DNA of 64,000 nt, taken from positions 248,001 to 312,000 of the forward strand of contig NZ_WOFO01000005.1 of the NCBI RefSeq assembly GCF_010993705.1. The letters run 5' to 3'. Origin of the DNA: Cyclobacterium sp. SYSU L10401 (lineage in GTDB: Bacteria > Bacteroidota > Bacteroidia > Cytophagales > Cyclobacteriaceae). Below, piece by piece: positions 27,629 through 36,950 of the stretch. Position 1 is the first letter of the stretch. Each line of letters opens with the position of its first letter. A program made the translations under genes and the position numbers. The notes below the pieces were generated by a model. It was not told where the DNA came from and did no database searches. It worked only from the letters and a program-made list of their open reading frames with translations.

Positions 27629-29491
27629 ATGATGAAAAATATAAAATATCTAGGGTTGGGCCTGGCAATCTCTTTTCTCCATTTATCTTGTGATGAAGAG
27701 TTTTTGAATACCCAACCTCTTGGAGAAGTATCTGAATCTGCCGTATGGGCAGATGCAGGACTTGCAGAAGCCTTTGTCACCGACCTGTATACAGGATTGG
27801 GACAAGGAGGATTCAGCGAACAGGCACTGGCCTCATTGACTGACGAAGCCATCTTTACCCATCCGGGTAGAGATATCACCACGGTAACCGAGGCAAGGTC
27901 CAACCCGCAAAGCCCGGGTTGGCTGGATGGCACCAGAAACTGGCCCAATATGTACAACAGCCTGCGGGCTACCAACATTGCCATTTCCAATCTGAGTGAT
28001 CCTCAATTTCCGAATGACGGTGGAATAGTGGACAGGTTATTGGGCGAAGCATTATTTATGCGCGCCTATTACCACCACCAGCTACTGAGGAATTTTGGTG
28101 GAATCCCCATAGCTGACCGGGTTTTTGAACTGGGAGAAGATACTTATGCTATTCCGAGAAATTCCTTTGAAGAGGTAGTGGATTTTATCATTGAGGACCT
28201 GGACCGTTCCGCACAATTGCTGGAAGGGCTGAACCTTACCAGAGGCCGGGCCAATGAAATTGCTGCTTTGGCCTTAAAGTCAAGGATACTGATCTATGCA
28301 GCATCAGACCTTCACGACATGTCCACTGCTTCTGCTAATTCTGATGTGATCTCGGGTTTCCAAAACAAGGAACTCCTGGGATATACTTCAGGTAGTCAGG
28401 CTGACCGCTACCAGAGAGCTGAAGCAGCTGCCAAAGCAGTACTGGACAAAACCAGTGGAAACATGCTTGATCTGACTGAGCCCTTGTCTCAGGAAGAGGC
28501 CGTCCAGGTTTACATCAATAATTCCCTTTCCAGAGATGGAGGAGAGAATGAAATGATCTTTGGAAGGTATTTCTTATCCCAAAAACCTGAAACCGGAGGC
28601 CGCCACGGACTACACAATGGCCCCAATGGCTATAATAACTGGGCTGGAAATACTCCGGTTCAATTGTTGATCGATGACTACCAAATGATGGATGGTTCTG
28701 ATTTTGACTGGGACGATGAGGAACATGCCAGTGCTCCCTATGAAGGACGTGAGCCCAGGTTTTATGCAACTTTCCTTTTTGAGGGAGCCCAATGGAAACC
28801 CCGCTCCTCTGCCAATCAATCCCGGGATCCCCGGGGTCAAATCCAGACTGGTACGTATGAGGTAGTCAATTCTGAAGGACAGAAAGTAACCCATTTTGGT
28901 CTGGATACCAGAAACAGCCCCATTGAAGATTGGAATGGCAGCTACACCGGATATTATATCCGCAAGTTCGTTGAGCCAGATCCTAATTTTGTAGACCAGA
29001 ATACCTGGCAGGAAATCCCATGGCCTCATATCCGCTTTACCGAAGTGGTATTCAACTATGCTGAAGCCAATATAGCCCTGGGAGATGATGAAGAAGCCAG
29101 AACATGGCTGAACAAAATCCGATTCAGGGCAGGATTACCTGCAATTACTGCTTCTGGTGAAGAATTGTGGGATATTTTCATCAATGAAAAACGAAAAGAA
29201 ATGGTGCATGAAGAGCAACGATACTACGATGCCAGAAGATGGATGATTGCCCCCGAAACATTGGGCAGGCAGCCAAATGGGATCAGTATTGTCGGTACTC
29301 TGAAGCCCGGACAGGAAGTGGAGATTTACAGGTACGATACAGACTTATATGATTATTCCTATGAGGTTATTGAGATCGACCCTGGAAAAGAAAACAGGCT
29401 CTGGCTGGATAAAATGTACTGGATGCCCATCAATTTCGATGAAATGCAACGAAACGAAAATCTGGTTCAGAATCCAGGATATTCAGACTAA
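27629..29491 (+). CDS. SusD/RagB-family surface lipoprotein
   Basis: The lid and substrate-binding partner of SusC on the cell surface. I choose the ATG at 27629 (620 aa, MMKNIKYLGLG), since the frame extension begins with TTG. The lipoprotein signal ends in FLHLSC followed by DEEFLN; acidic residues after the Cys favour surface export in Bacteroidota. Family features include ALFMRAYYHHQLLRNFGGIP (the helical TPR-like part, about residues 143-162), WPHIRFTEVVFNYAEANIAL and EERRYYDARRW-type C-terminal sequence (here HEEQRYYDARRWM). A strong terminator follows at 29517-29546. Confidence 0.93.
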   Translation: MMKNIKYLGLGLAISFLHLSCDEEFLNTQPLGEVSESAVWADAGLAEAFVTDLYTGLGQGGFSEQALASLTDEAIFTHPGRDITTVTEARSNPQSPGWLDGTRNWPNMYNSLRATNIAISNLSDPQFPNDGGIVDRLLGEALFMRAYYHHQLLRNFGGIPIADRVFELGEDTYAIPRNSFEEVVDFIIEDLDRSAQLLEGLNLTRGRANEIAALALKSRILIYAASDLHDMSTASANSDVISGFQNKELLGYTSGSQADRYQRAEAAAKAVLDKTSGNMLDLTEPLSQEEAVQVYINNSLSRDGGENEMIFGRYFLSQKPETGGRHGLHNGPNGYNNWAGNTPVQLLIDDYQMMDGSDFDWDDEEHASAPYEGREPRFYATFLFEGAQWKPRSSANQSRDPRGQIQTGTYEVVNSEGQKVTHFGLDTRNSPIEDWNGSYTGYYIRKFVEPDPNFVDQNTWQEIPWPHIRFTEVVFNYAEANIALGDDEEARTWLNKIRFRAGLPAITASGEELWDIFINEKRKEMVHEEQRYYDARRWMIAPETLGRQPNGISIVGTLKPGQEVEIYRYDTDLYDYSYEVIEIDPGKENRLWLDKMYWMPINFDEMQRNENLVQNPGYSD

Positions 29492-29516
29492 TCAAAGAAT
29501 TTTAATATCAAACAAG

Positions 29517-29546
29517 GGGACGGTCATTGGGCCGTCCCTTTTTTTT
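29517..29546 (+). terminator. Terminator after susD
   Basis: GGGACGG, loop TCATTGGG, CCGTCCC, then eight T, 25 bp after the susD stop. This is the strongest plus-strand terminator in the window and separates susCD from the genes that follow. Confidence 0.85.
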
Positions 29547-29634
29547 GGTCCTTCTTCACACCTGCGATTACCTGCCTGGATGTTTCCAATGAGCTCCCGA
29601 CTGATTACCTGCTGATAAGCTGCTCAATTCTTCC

Positions 29635-29642
29635 TATATTTG
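29635..29642 (+). promoter_or_regulatory. Possible -7 box for the CRTAC1-haloperoxidase genes
   Basis: TATATTTG, an exact TAnnTTTG match, 22 bp before the ATG of the FG-GAP protein, so the leader would be about 17 nt. No convincing TTTG lies 19-22 nt upstream, so a dedicated sigma or activator may be needed. Confidence 0.4.
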
Positions 29643-29663
29643 CAGGAATATCACTTCATCCCT

Positions 29664-32600
29664 ATGTTCAATTTTCCGCTTCGTAAAGTACAGTTAATTT
29701 TTCTGGTCCTCATTGCCTCTGCCCAGCAATCTTGCCAACAGGAGAGTAATAAAGAACCTGAAATCAAGCAATTTACCCTATTGTCTGCTGAAAGGACAGG
29801 TGTAGCCTTCGAAAACACCCTTACCGAGGGATTGAATACCAATATACTGATGTATGAATATTTTTACAATGGCGGAGGAGTAGCCGTTGGAGACCTGAAC
29901 GGTGACGGATTAGATGACCTTTACTTTTCAGGAAACATGGTCGCCAATAAACTATACCTCAACCGGGGCAATATGGAATTTGAGGACATTACCCAAATTG
30001 CCGGTGTAGCCACCAGGTCCAGTCCCTGGAAAACGGGGGTAAGCATGGCCGATGTCAATGGAGACGGGCTATTGGATATTTACGTTTGTTATTCAGGAAG
30101 CCTGCCGCCGGAAAAAAGGAAAAACGAGCTTTATATCAACCAGGGTAATAACGAACAAGGCATTCCTCTGTTTACTGAAATGGCGTCGCAATATGGCATT
30201 GACAGTGAAGCTACCAGTACACAGGCCAGCTTCTTTGATTTTGACAATGATGGGGACTTGGACCTTTTTCTCCTCAATCACAATCCAAAATCCCTCCCGG
30301 TCCTGGATGAATCCAGTACGGCAGCCATCATGAAAAATACAGATCAGGCCGGACCTCAACTTTTCAGGAATGATGGGGAGGTTTTTACAGAGGTAACGGA
30401 GGAAGCCGGAATCCTCCGGGTCGCCCTTTCCTATGGGCTTGGTGCCGGAATCTCAGATATCAATGGGGACGGGTGGATGGACATCTACATTTGCAATGAT
30501 TATACGGTACCTGACTACCTGTACCTCAATAATGGGGATGGTACATTTACAGATGTGATTGCTGATGCCATGGGGCATACATCCCATTTTTCCATGGGTA
30601 ATGATATTGCCGATATCAACAATGATGGCTATCCTGATATCTTTACACTGGACATGCTGCCAGAAGGCAATAAAAGGCAAAAGTTGCTGATGGCCCCTGA
30701 TAATTATGAGAAATTCGAATTTAACCTGAATGTAGGTTTCCATCACCAGTACATGCGGAACATGCTACACCTCAATCACGGTAATGGGACTTTTAGTGAA
30801 GTGGGCCAACTGGCAGGCATCTCCAATACCGATTGGAGTTGGGCGGCCCTATTTGCGGATTTTGACAATGACGGTTTAAAAGACCTGTACATTACCAATG
30901 GGTATTTCAGGGATTATACCAACCAGGATTTTTTAAAGTACATGGCTGACTACCTGAAAAATAATGAAAACGGACTAAGAAGAGAAAACATCCTGGAACT
31001 TGTCTACCAAATGCCATCCTCCAACCTGGTGAATTATATTTTTCAAAATTCCGATGGCTTGACTTTCGAAAAGAAAACGGATCACTGGGGGATGAACCAT
31101 CAGGCCAATAGTAATGGAGCGGCCTATGCAGACCTGGACAATGATGGGGACCTGGATCTGATCGTCAATAACATCAATCTCCCCGCTTTTATTTATCAAA
31201 ACAATGCCGATTCTCTTTCAGGCAATCATTTTTTGAAAATAAAATTAAAAGGAAATACCGCCAATACCCATGGCATCGGAGCAAAAGTGACCCTTTATCA
31301 GCAAGGTAAAATGCAATCCCTTCAGCAAATGCCCGCCAGAGGCTATCAATCCAGTGTTTCACCGGTACTCCATTTTGGCCTCGGGGATGACAGCCAGATT
31401 GATTCCCTTCAGGTGATTTGGCCCGGAGGCGCACAGCAAAAATTGCAACAGGTTGAAAACAACCAAACATTGGTGCTTTCTCAGGAAAATGCTTCCAACC
31501 AACCATTATACAGCCCTGAAATCAAACCATTGATGACTGAGGCCCCCTCTCCTATCCCCCATGAATCACCTCAAAACACCACCAATGATTTCAAAAGGCA
31601 GCCACTGATGGTCAATCCCATTTCCTTTTCCGGACCTGTGATGTTAGAAGGAGATGTAAACGGAGATGGCTTGCCGGATCTTTTTGTCGGTGGCGCACAA
31701 GGTCAAGCCGGTAGTTTGTACCTGCAGCAGTCTGGAGGGCAATATATCAAAAAGCCGATCCCCGATTTAGAAGCAGACCGTGACTTCCAGGATACGGATG
31801 CCTTGTTTGATGACTTCAACGGTGATGGATACCCAGATTTATATGTAGCCAGCGGTGGTTATGGAGATTTTCTTCCCGAAGATCCCCTCTTGCAGGACAG
31901 GCTCTACTTCAACGATGGCCAGGGTAATTTTACCCGGAAGATAGACGCACTACCTCAAATGCTTACCAGTACAGGTGCCATAGCTTCACAGGACATCAAC
32001 AATGATGGGCTTCCAGACTTGTTTATTGGAGGACGCATCATACCGGGAAGGTATCCTGAAATGCCCAAAAGCTACCTGCTGATCAATGATGGGAGTGGGA
32101 AATTGGCAGACCGAACAGCAAGCTGGAATCCCGATCTGGCCTCCCTGGGTTTGGTAACCGATGCGACCTGGGCAGATCTCAATGGAAATGGTACAGCGGA
32201 GCTGATAGTGACTGGAGAATGGATGCCGATAACCGTATTTGAACTATCCGGCCAAAAGCTGGTCGACAATAGTTCCAAATATTTTGAAGAGCCTTACCAT
32301 GGCTGGTGGAATACCCTTCACATTGCAGATGTGAATGGGGACAATTTGCCGGATTTAATTGTTGGTAATCACGGTTTAAACAGCCAGGTAAAAGCAAGCA
32401 AAGAAGCGCCTGCTGAAATGCATTATAAGGATTTTGACAACAACGGAGCCATCGACCCTATACTGAGTTTTTATATTGAAGGTGTTTCTTACCCTTATTT
32501 GACCAGAGATGAGCTGTTGGATCAAATATCTATGATGAGAAACCGTTTTAATGATTATGCTGGTTTTGCAGAAGCCAGGTTAGAAAATATTTTTTCCGAT

Positions 32601-32993
32601 AAAGAGCTGGAAGGGGCAGGTTACCTAAAAGCAGATATGCTGGAAACGAGTCTTTTTATCAACAAAAAAGATCAGGTATTTGAACGAATGTCCTTGCCCA
32701 TAGAAGCTCAGGCATCACCGGTTTTTGCCATTGAAAGCTTAGACCTCAATGCAGACGGGCATGTGGATTTGATTGTTGGCGGGAACATTGAAAGGGCCAG
32801 ATTACGTTTTGGTAAATACGATGCCAATTTCGGTACCTTACTCCTGGGAGATGGAACAGGTGCTTTTTCCTATGTCCCGCAGAAGGCATCCGGATTAAAG
32901 GTAAAAGGCGATGTAAGGAGCATCATCCACCTGGAAAACAAAGTTTTGTTTGGCATCAATCAGGGAAAAATACAAGCTTACGGCTTGCAATGA
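29664..32993 (+). CDS. FG-GAP/VCBS and ASPIC-UnbV (CRTAC1-like) secreted protein
   Basis: A 1,109-aa exported protein; I choose the ATG at 29664 over an in-frame TTG at 29640. The N terminus (LRKVQLIFLVLIASAQQSC) is a signal peptide with a weak lipobox. I count about 14 calcium-type FG-GAP motifs (DLNGDGLDD, DVNGDGLLD, DFDNDGDLD and similar) in two blocks, probably two beta-propellers. Between them, about residues 537-595, is an ASPIC/UnbV domain (GIGAKVTLYQ ... LHFGLGDDSQIDSLQVIWPG). This layout is common in Bacteroidota proteins encoded near SusCD. No catalytic motif is seen; a binding or scaffold role is inferred. The next gene starts immediately after its stop. Confidence 0.88.
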   Translation: MFNFPLRKVQLIFLVLIASAQQSCQQESNKEPEIKQFTLLSAERTGVAFENTLTEGLNTNILMYEYFYNGGGVAVGDLNGDGLDDLYFSGNMVANKLYLNRGNMEFEDITQIAGVATRSSPWKTGVSMADVNGDGLLDIYVCYSGSLPPEKRKNELYINQGNNEQGIPLFTEMASQYGIDSEATSTQASFFDFDNDGDLDLFLLNHNPKSLPVLDESSTAAIMKNTDQAGPQLFRNDGEVFTEVTEEAGILRVALSYGLGAGISDINGDGWMDIYICNDYTVPDYLYLNNGDGTFTDVIADAMGHTSHFSMGNDIADINNDGYPDIFTLDMLPEGNKRQKLLMAPDNYEKFEFNLNVGFHHQYMRNMLHLNHGNGTFSEVGQLAGISNTDWSWAALFADFDNDGLKDLYITNGYFRDYTNQDFLKYMADYLKNNENGLRRENILELVYQMPSSNLVNYIFQNSDGLTFEKKTDHWGMNHQANSNGAAYADLDNDGDLDLIVNNINLPAFIYQNNADSLSGNHFLKIKLKGNTANTHGIGAKVTLYQQGKMQSLQQMPARGYQSSVSPVLHFGLGDDSQIDSLQVIWPGGAQQKLQQVENNQTLVLSQENASNQPLYSPEIKPLMTEAPSPIPHESPQNTTNDFKRQPLMVNPISFSGPVMLEGDVNGDGLPDLFVGGAQGQAGSLYLQQSGGQYIKKPIPDLEADRDFQDTDALFDDFNGDGYPDLYVASGGYGDFLPEDPLLQDRLYFNDGQGNFTRKIDALPQMLTSTGAIASQDINNDGLPDLFIGGRIIPGRYPEMPKSYLLINDGSGKLADRTASWNPDLASLGLVTDATWADLNGNGTAELIVTGEWMPITVFELSGQKLVDNSSKYFEEPYHGWWNTLHIADVNGDNLPDLIVGNHGLNSQVKASKEAPAEMHYKDFDNNGAIDPILSFYIEGVSYPYLTRDELLDQISMMRNRFNDYAGFAEARLENIFSDKELEGAGYLKADMLETSLFINKKDQVFERMSLPIEAQASPVFAIESLDLNADGHVDLIVGGNIERARLRFGKYDANFGTLLLGDGTGAFSYVPQKASGLKVKGDVRSIIHLENKVLFGINQGKIQAYGLQ

Positions 32994-34397
32994 ATGGAAT
33001 CTTACTTAAATGAAATGAAATTGATACCTATAAGGCAAACTATATCAGCCGGTCTGTTACCTTCGGTTTTGGCCCTGGTGTTTCTGGTTTCCTGCCAGGC
33101 TCCTTCAGAAAAAAAACCAATAGGGGCTGAAACCATAGGCTGGATCACAGAAAAGATGACCGACCTGATGGTCCATGACATCACCAATCCTCCATTGGCT
33201 GCCAGATTTTATGCCTATGCCTGCTTATCCGGATATGAGGTAATCGCTTTGGAAAATGAGGATTATCCTTCCTTTTCAGGATTTGTCAATAACTTTTCCC
33301 CTATTGAGGCACCCAATGAAAAAAGTCCTTCTTACCCTTTAAGTGCGGCCTTTGCCATGATTCATACCGCTGCAAGTATGCAACCTTCAGGAATGGAAAT
33401 GAAGGACTTTAAACTGGCTTTGATGGATTCTGCTGAAGCACGGGGATATTCGGATGAAGAAATCAACGCTGCAGCAGCTCTTGGTGAGGGTATCAGCGAA
33501 CAAATCCTCGCTTACGCCCAGGCAGACAAATACCGGGAAATAAGCAACTTCCCCCGATATCAGGCCTCTTCAGAAGAGGGAAAATGGTACCCAACTCCGC
33601 CCGGGTACTTTGCTCCTGTAGAGCCCTATTTCAACACCATCAGGCCTTTTCTGCTCCAATCATCAGATCAGTTTAAACCTTTACCGCCAGAGCCATTTTC
33701 TACAGATCCCCAGTCCCCCTTCTTTAATTTAATGGAAGAGGTTTACCAATTGGAAATGAATAAAGAACAAAGGGAAATAGCTGCCTTTTGGGATTGCAAT
33801 CCCTTTGCGCTGGAAGAAACAGGGCACCTGATGGTAGGAATCAAGCAAATCTCCCCGGGAGGGCATTGGATGGGCATCACCGATATTGCCTGCCAAAAGG
33901 CCAACCTTGATTTTGAAGAATCCATGAAAATCAATACTTTGGTGGCTGTAGGTCTTATGGATGGGTTTATCAGTTGCTGGGACGAAAAATACAGAAGTGA
34001 TCGGATCAGGCCAGAAACGGCAATACGGAAATACCTGGACCCAAATTATCAGCCCATGTTGCAAACTCCGCCTTTTCCGGAGTACCTGAGTGGACACTCC
34101 ACCATATCCACTGCATCTGCGGTTATTCTCAGTCATTTCTTCGGAAATGATTTCGCCTACACCGATACAGTCGAAGAAAAATATGGCCTGGGCACCCGGG
34201 ATTTCGATTCCTTCCTGCAAGCCTCCGAGGAAGCAAGTATTTCCAGGCTCTACGGCGGCATTCACTTTATGGATGCCATTACCAGAGGTCAGGACCAGGG
34301 AAAAAGGGTCGCCGATTGGATACTCAAGCAATATGAGCAGCACCTGGTAAGTTCCGGAAAGCGTCTAACTGAAAATCAAAGCGAGCCAATCCAATAG
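32994..34397 (+). CDS. Vanadium-dependent haloperoxidase/PAP2-like lipoprotein (copy 1)
   Basis: Secreted enzyme of the vanadium haloperoxidase/PAP2 phosphatase fold, 467 aa. All seven vanadate-pocket residues of the family are present: K332 and R339 (KYRSDRIRP), S366, G367 and H368 (YLSGHS), R418 and H424 (SRLYGGIH). The usual Asp partner of the last His is not in the standard place (HFMDA, one residue closer). The lipobox LVSC is followed by QAPSEKK. The ATG at 32994 abuts the previous stop; a second ATG at 33015 gives a cleaner signal peptide, so the start is uncertain by 7 residues. A phosphatase using the same pocket is the main alternative. Confidence 0.85.
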   Translation: MESYLNEMKLIPIRQTISAGLLPSVLALVFLVSCQAPSEKKPIGAETIGWITEKMTDLMVHDITNPPLAARFYAYACLSGYEVIALENEDYPSFSGFVNNFSPIEAPNEKSPSYPLSAAFAMIHTAASMQPSGMEMKDFKLALMDSAEARGYSDEEINAAAALGEGISEQILAYAQADKYREISNFPRYQASSEEGKWYPTPPGYFAPVEPYFNTIRPFLLQSSDQFKPLPPEPFSTDPQSPFFNLMEEVYQLEMNKEQREIAAFWDCNPFALEETGHLMVGIKQISPGGHWMGITDIACQKANLDFEESMKINTLVAVGLMDGFISCWDEKYRSDRIRPETAIRKYLDPNYQPMLQTPPFPEYLSGHSTISTASAVILSHFFGNDFAYTDTVEEKYGLGTRDFDSFLQASEEASISRLYGGIHFMDAITRGQDQGKRVADWILKQYEQHLVSSGKRLTENQSEPIQ

Positions 34398-34416
34398 TTT
34401 TACAAAAACTACAATA

Positions 34417-35799
34417 ATGAATATCCATTCCAAAAAACATCGGTTCAGGATCCCTTTCATACCCTTATTACTACTGCTTTTCATTTCATCCTGCAAAGAA
34501 AATGAAGCTTACAAGGGCTTGCTGAAAGAACACTATTTTTTAGTGGATGCCAATGAAGCTTTAACGGAAGTCATTGTGCACGATATTTTTTCTCCGCCGG
34601 TGGCCAGTAGAATTTATGCCTACCCTGCCATTGCCGCTTATGAGGTGGCAGTATTGGCAGCGCCTGATCAATTGAACTCCCTTATGGGGCAGTTAAATGA
34701 TTCAGAACCTCTTTCTGTGACCATTGACGACAAAGAGAAAGTTAATTTTCATTTATCTGCGCTGGCCGCCTACTACAAGGTAGCCACCAAAATGATTTTT
34801 TCAGAACAGGATATGGAGACCTCTAAAGCGGCCGCTTTTGAGAAAATCAAAAAAGCAGGAATGCCGCAAGCCAATTTTGATGCTTCTGTAAATTTAGGAG
34901 AGAAAGTAGCCGATGAAATTTTGGCCTATGCTTCCCGGGACAATTACCATCAGAGCAGGTCCTTTGAAAAATACACCATCAATAATGATCCGGGATCGTG
35001 GAAACCCACTCCTCCGGCTTATATAGAGGGGATAGAACCCCATTGGAATAAGATCAGAACCTTTTTCCTGGATTCAGCCGACCAATTTATTCCACCTCCA
35101 CCTCCACCCTTTGACACCATCCCGGAAAGCAGGTTCTATCAGGATGCCAGGGAGGTCATGGATGCAGGGAATCAGATGACTGAAGAGCAGGAAGAGATTG
35201 CCTTTTTCTGGGACTGCAATCCCTATAAAATGAATGTAAAGGGGCATGTGATGTATGCAGAAAAGAAAATCACTCCAGGTGGACACTGGATGGGCATTGC
35301 AGGTATTGCCTCCAAGGCCGATAGTCTGGATTGGAAACAAACGGCTGAAACCATGGCCGTAACTTCCATTTATCTTTTCGATGCGTTTATTTCCTGCTGG
35401 GATGAAAAATACAGAAGTGTTTTGATCCGACCAGAAACTTATATCAACCAATACATGGATCAGGATTGGCTACCCCTGCTTCAAACGCCTCCTTTTCCGG
35501 AATACACCAGTGGTCATAGCGTAATCTCCACTGCAGCATCCATTGCTTTAACCGGGCTTCTTGGTGAGCCCTTCCCTATTGTGGATTCTACCGAAGTGAA
35601 ATATGGCTTAGGCATCAGGGAATTTGACTCTTTTAGGGAAGCAGCGGAAGAAGCAGCCATCAGCCGGTTTTATGGGGGAATTCACTACCTCCCTGCAATT
35701 GAATATGGGGTTGACCAGGGAAAGGCGGTGGCAGCCCGGATCAATTCAAAACTACGTACCCGGAAGGATAACCCGATAAATACGGCACTCAGGGACTGA
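34417..35799 (+). CDS. Vanadium-dependent haloperoxidase/PAP2-like lipoprotein (copy 2)
   Basis: A 460-aa paralogue of the preceding gene, 19 bp downstream. The pocket is again complete: K331 and R338 (KYRSVLIRP), S365, G366 and H367 (YTSGHS), R417 and H423 (SRFYGGIH). The residues after the last His are YLPA, so the Asp that polarises it in fungal enzymes is absent. Signal peptide ends ISSC, followed by KENEAYK, whose acidic residues suggest surface export. The two copies share the central motif block (FWDCNP, GGHWMGIAG-type, FPEYxSGHS) but differ in the N-terminal third, so they are old paralogues. Its stop is directly adjacent to the convergent nadD stop. Confidence 0.85.
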   Translation: MNIHSKKHRFRIPFIPLLLLLFISSCKENEAYKGLLKEHYFLVDANEALTEVIVHDIFSPPVASRIYAYPAIAAYEVAVLAAPDQLNSLMGQLNDSEPLSVTIDDKEKVNFHLSALAAYYKVATKMIFSEQDMETSKAAAFEKIKKAGMPQANFDASVNLGEKVADEILAYASRDNYHQSRSFEKYTINNDPGSWKPTPPAYIEGIEPHWNKIRTFFLDSADQFIPPPPPPFDTIPESRFYQDAREVMDAGNQMTEEQEEIAFFWDCNPYKMNVKGHVMYAEKKITPGGHWMGIAGIASKADSLDWKQTAETMAVTSIYLFDAFISCWDEKYRSVLIRPETYINQYMDQDWLPLLQTPPFPEYTSGHSVISTAASIALTGLLGEPFPIVDSTEVKYGLGIREFDSFREAAEEAAISRFYGGIHYLPAIEYGVDQGKAVAARINSKLRTRKDNPINTALRD

Positions 35800-36366
35800 C
35801 TAGAGAAAAAATTTCTTGTCCCTGATATAATCCAATACATGGGGGTGGAGCAGGTACCTGACCGAGCCACCTCTTTTTAAAGTCTTTCGGATAAATGTGG
35901 CCGATATATCCAGCAAAGGAGCTTCAACGTAGCGAACACGCTCATGGTCTATTGTTTTGTTTTTGCCAGGTCTGGGATAAACATAGAGCCCATAGTGATT
36001 CAAAATCTCCTGACTGTTTTTCCATTTGTGAAAATGGGTCAGGTTGTCCCCTCCAAGTATCAGGTAAAATTCATTCTCCGGATGCTTTTCTGAGAGATAG
36101 GTCAGGGTATCTATGGTATAACTGGGCCTGGGCATATGAAACTCCACATCCTTTACCCTGAATTTAAAATGATCTGCTGTGGCTAACTCCACCATCTTCA
36201 GCCTGTCAAATTCATGCAGAAGAGATCTGCTGGTCTTGAGGGGGTTTTGTGGGGAAACTATAAACCAAACTTCTTCCAGGTCTGTCTGGTCCTGCAGGGT
36301 GTCTGCAATGATCAGGTGTCCCACATGAATGGGATTAAAGGAGCCGAAAAATAAACCTACTTTCAA
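35800..36366 (-). CDS. nadD: Nicotinate-nucleotide adenylyltransferase
   Basis: Adenylates nicotinate mononucleotide in NAD synthesis. The 188-aa protein has the nucleotidyltransferase motif [10 protein letters not shown] at residues 8-17 and the C-terminal ISATFIRK (the ISSTxIR motif). It must start at the TTG at 36366-36364: the motif begins eight residues later and no ATG is near. This TTG overlaps the gmk stop as TTGA, so the two are translationally coupled. Order is sigma, anti-sigma, gmk, nadD. Its 3' end touches the stop of the convergent haloperoxidase gene with no terminator between. Confidence 0.94.
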   Translation of the reverse strand: MKVGLFFGSFNPIHVGHLIIADTLQDQTDLEEVWFIVSPQNPLKTSRSLLHEFDRLKMVELATADHFKFRVKDVEFHMPRPSYTIDTLTYLSEKHPENEFYLILGGDNLTHFHKWKNSQEILNHYGLYVYPRPGKNKTIDHERVRYVEAPLLDISATFIRKTLKRGGSVRYLLHPHVLDYIRDKKFFL

Positions 36367-36944
36367 CGCTGATTATCTTCAATAAAATTTCTGACAAGAT
36401 CTTCTGCATTTTTAAAGGAGACATCCAGATCCTGATTGACTAAAGTCACATCAAATTGGCTTTCAAATCCCATTTCAAATTTGGCTTTATAAATTCTCCT
36501 CGAAAGACTTTCTTCGGAATCAGTACCCCTATCGCGTAGCCTTTGAGCAAGGTCTTCCATGGAGGGTACTTTTACAAAAACAGCGAGGGCTTTCTCACCA
36601 AAATACTTTTTAAGGTTCAGCCCGCCTTTGACGTCCACATCAAAAATCACATGCTTGCCCTGATCCCAGATCCTTTGTATTTCTTCTTTTAATGTCCCGT
36701 AAAAGTTGCCCTCATAAACTTCTTCCCATTCAATAAAGGCATTTTGATTTATTTTTTTTCGAAATTCTTCGGGGCTGAGGAAATAGTAATCCTTACCGTC
36801 TTCTTCCTCTCTGCCCCTTTTATCCCGTGTGCAGGCAGATATGGAGAACCCCAATTGTGGCATTTGCTGAAGCAGGTGCTTCACGATAGTAGTTTTGCCC
36901 GAACCGGAAGGGGCAGAAAAAATAATGGCTTTGCCTTGAAACAT
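36363..36944 (-). CDS. gmk: Guanylate kinase
   Basis: Converts GMP to GDP. The 193-aa product has the P-loop [10 protein letters not shown] (residues 10-19), the GMP-binding [20 protein letters not shown] (about 34-53), and the lid and Arg-rich region [20 protein letters not shown] (about 132-151). Length is normal. ATG at 36942-36944, 6 bp after the small anti-sigma gene; it overlaps nadD by 4 nt. All key residues are present. Confidence 0.95.
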   Translation of the reverse strand: MFQGKAIIFSAPSGSGKTTIVKHLLQQMPQLGFSISACTRDKRGREEEDGKDYYFLSPEEFRKKINQNAFIEWEEVYEGNFYGTLKEEIQRIWDQGKHVIFDVDVKGGLNLKKYFGEKALAVFVKVPSMEDLAQRLRDRGTDSEESLSRRIYKAKFEMGFESQFDVTLVNQDLDVSFKNAEDLVRNFIEDNQR

Positions 36945-36950
36945 AAAAAT

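Noticed and set aside
24433-29491. Polysaccharide utilisation locus
   Set aside because: SusCD is present but no glycoside hydrolase, lyase, esterase, sulfatase or sensor/ECF regulator is near, so a glycan role is not supported.
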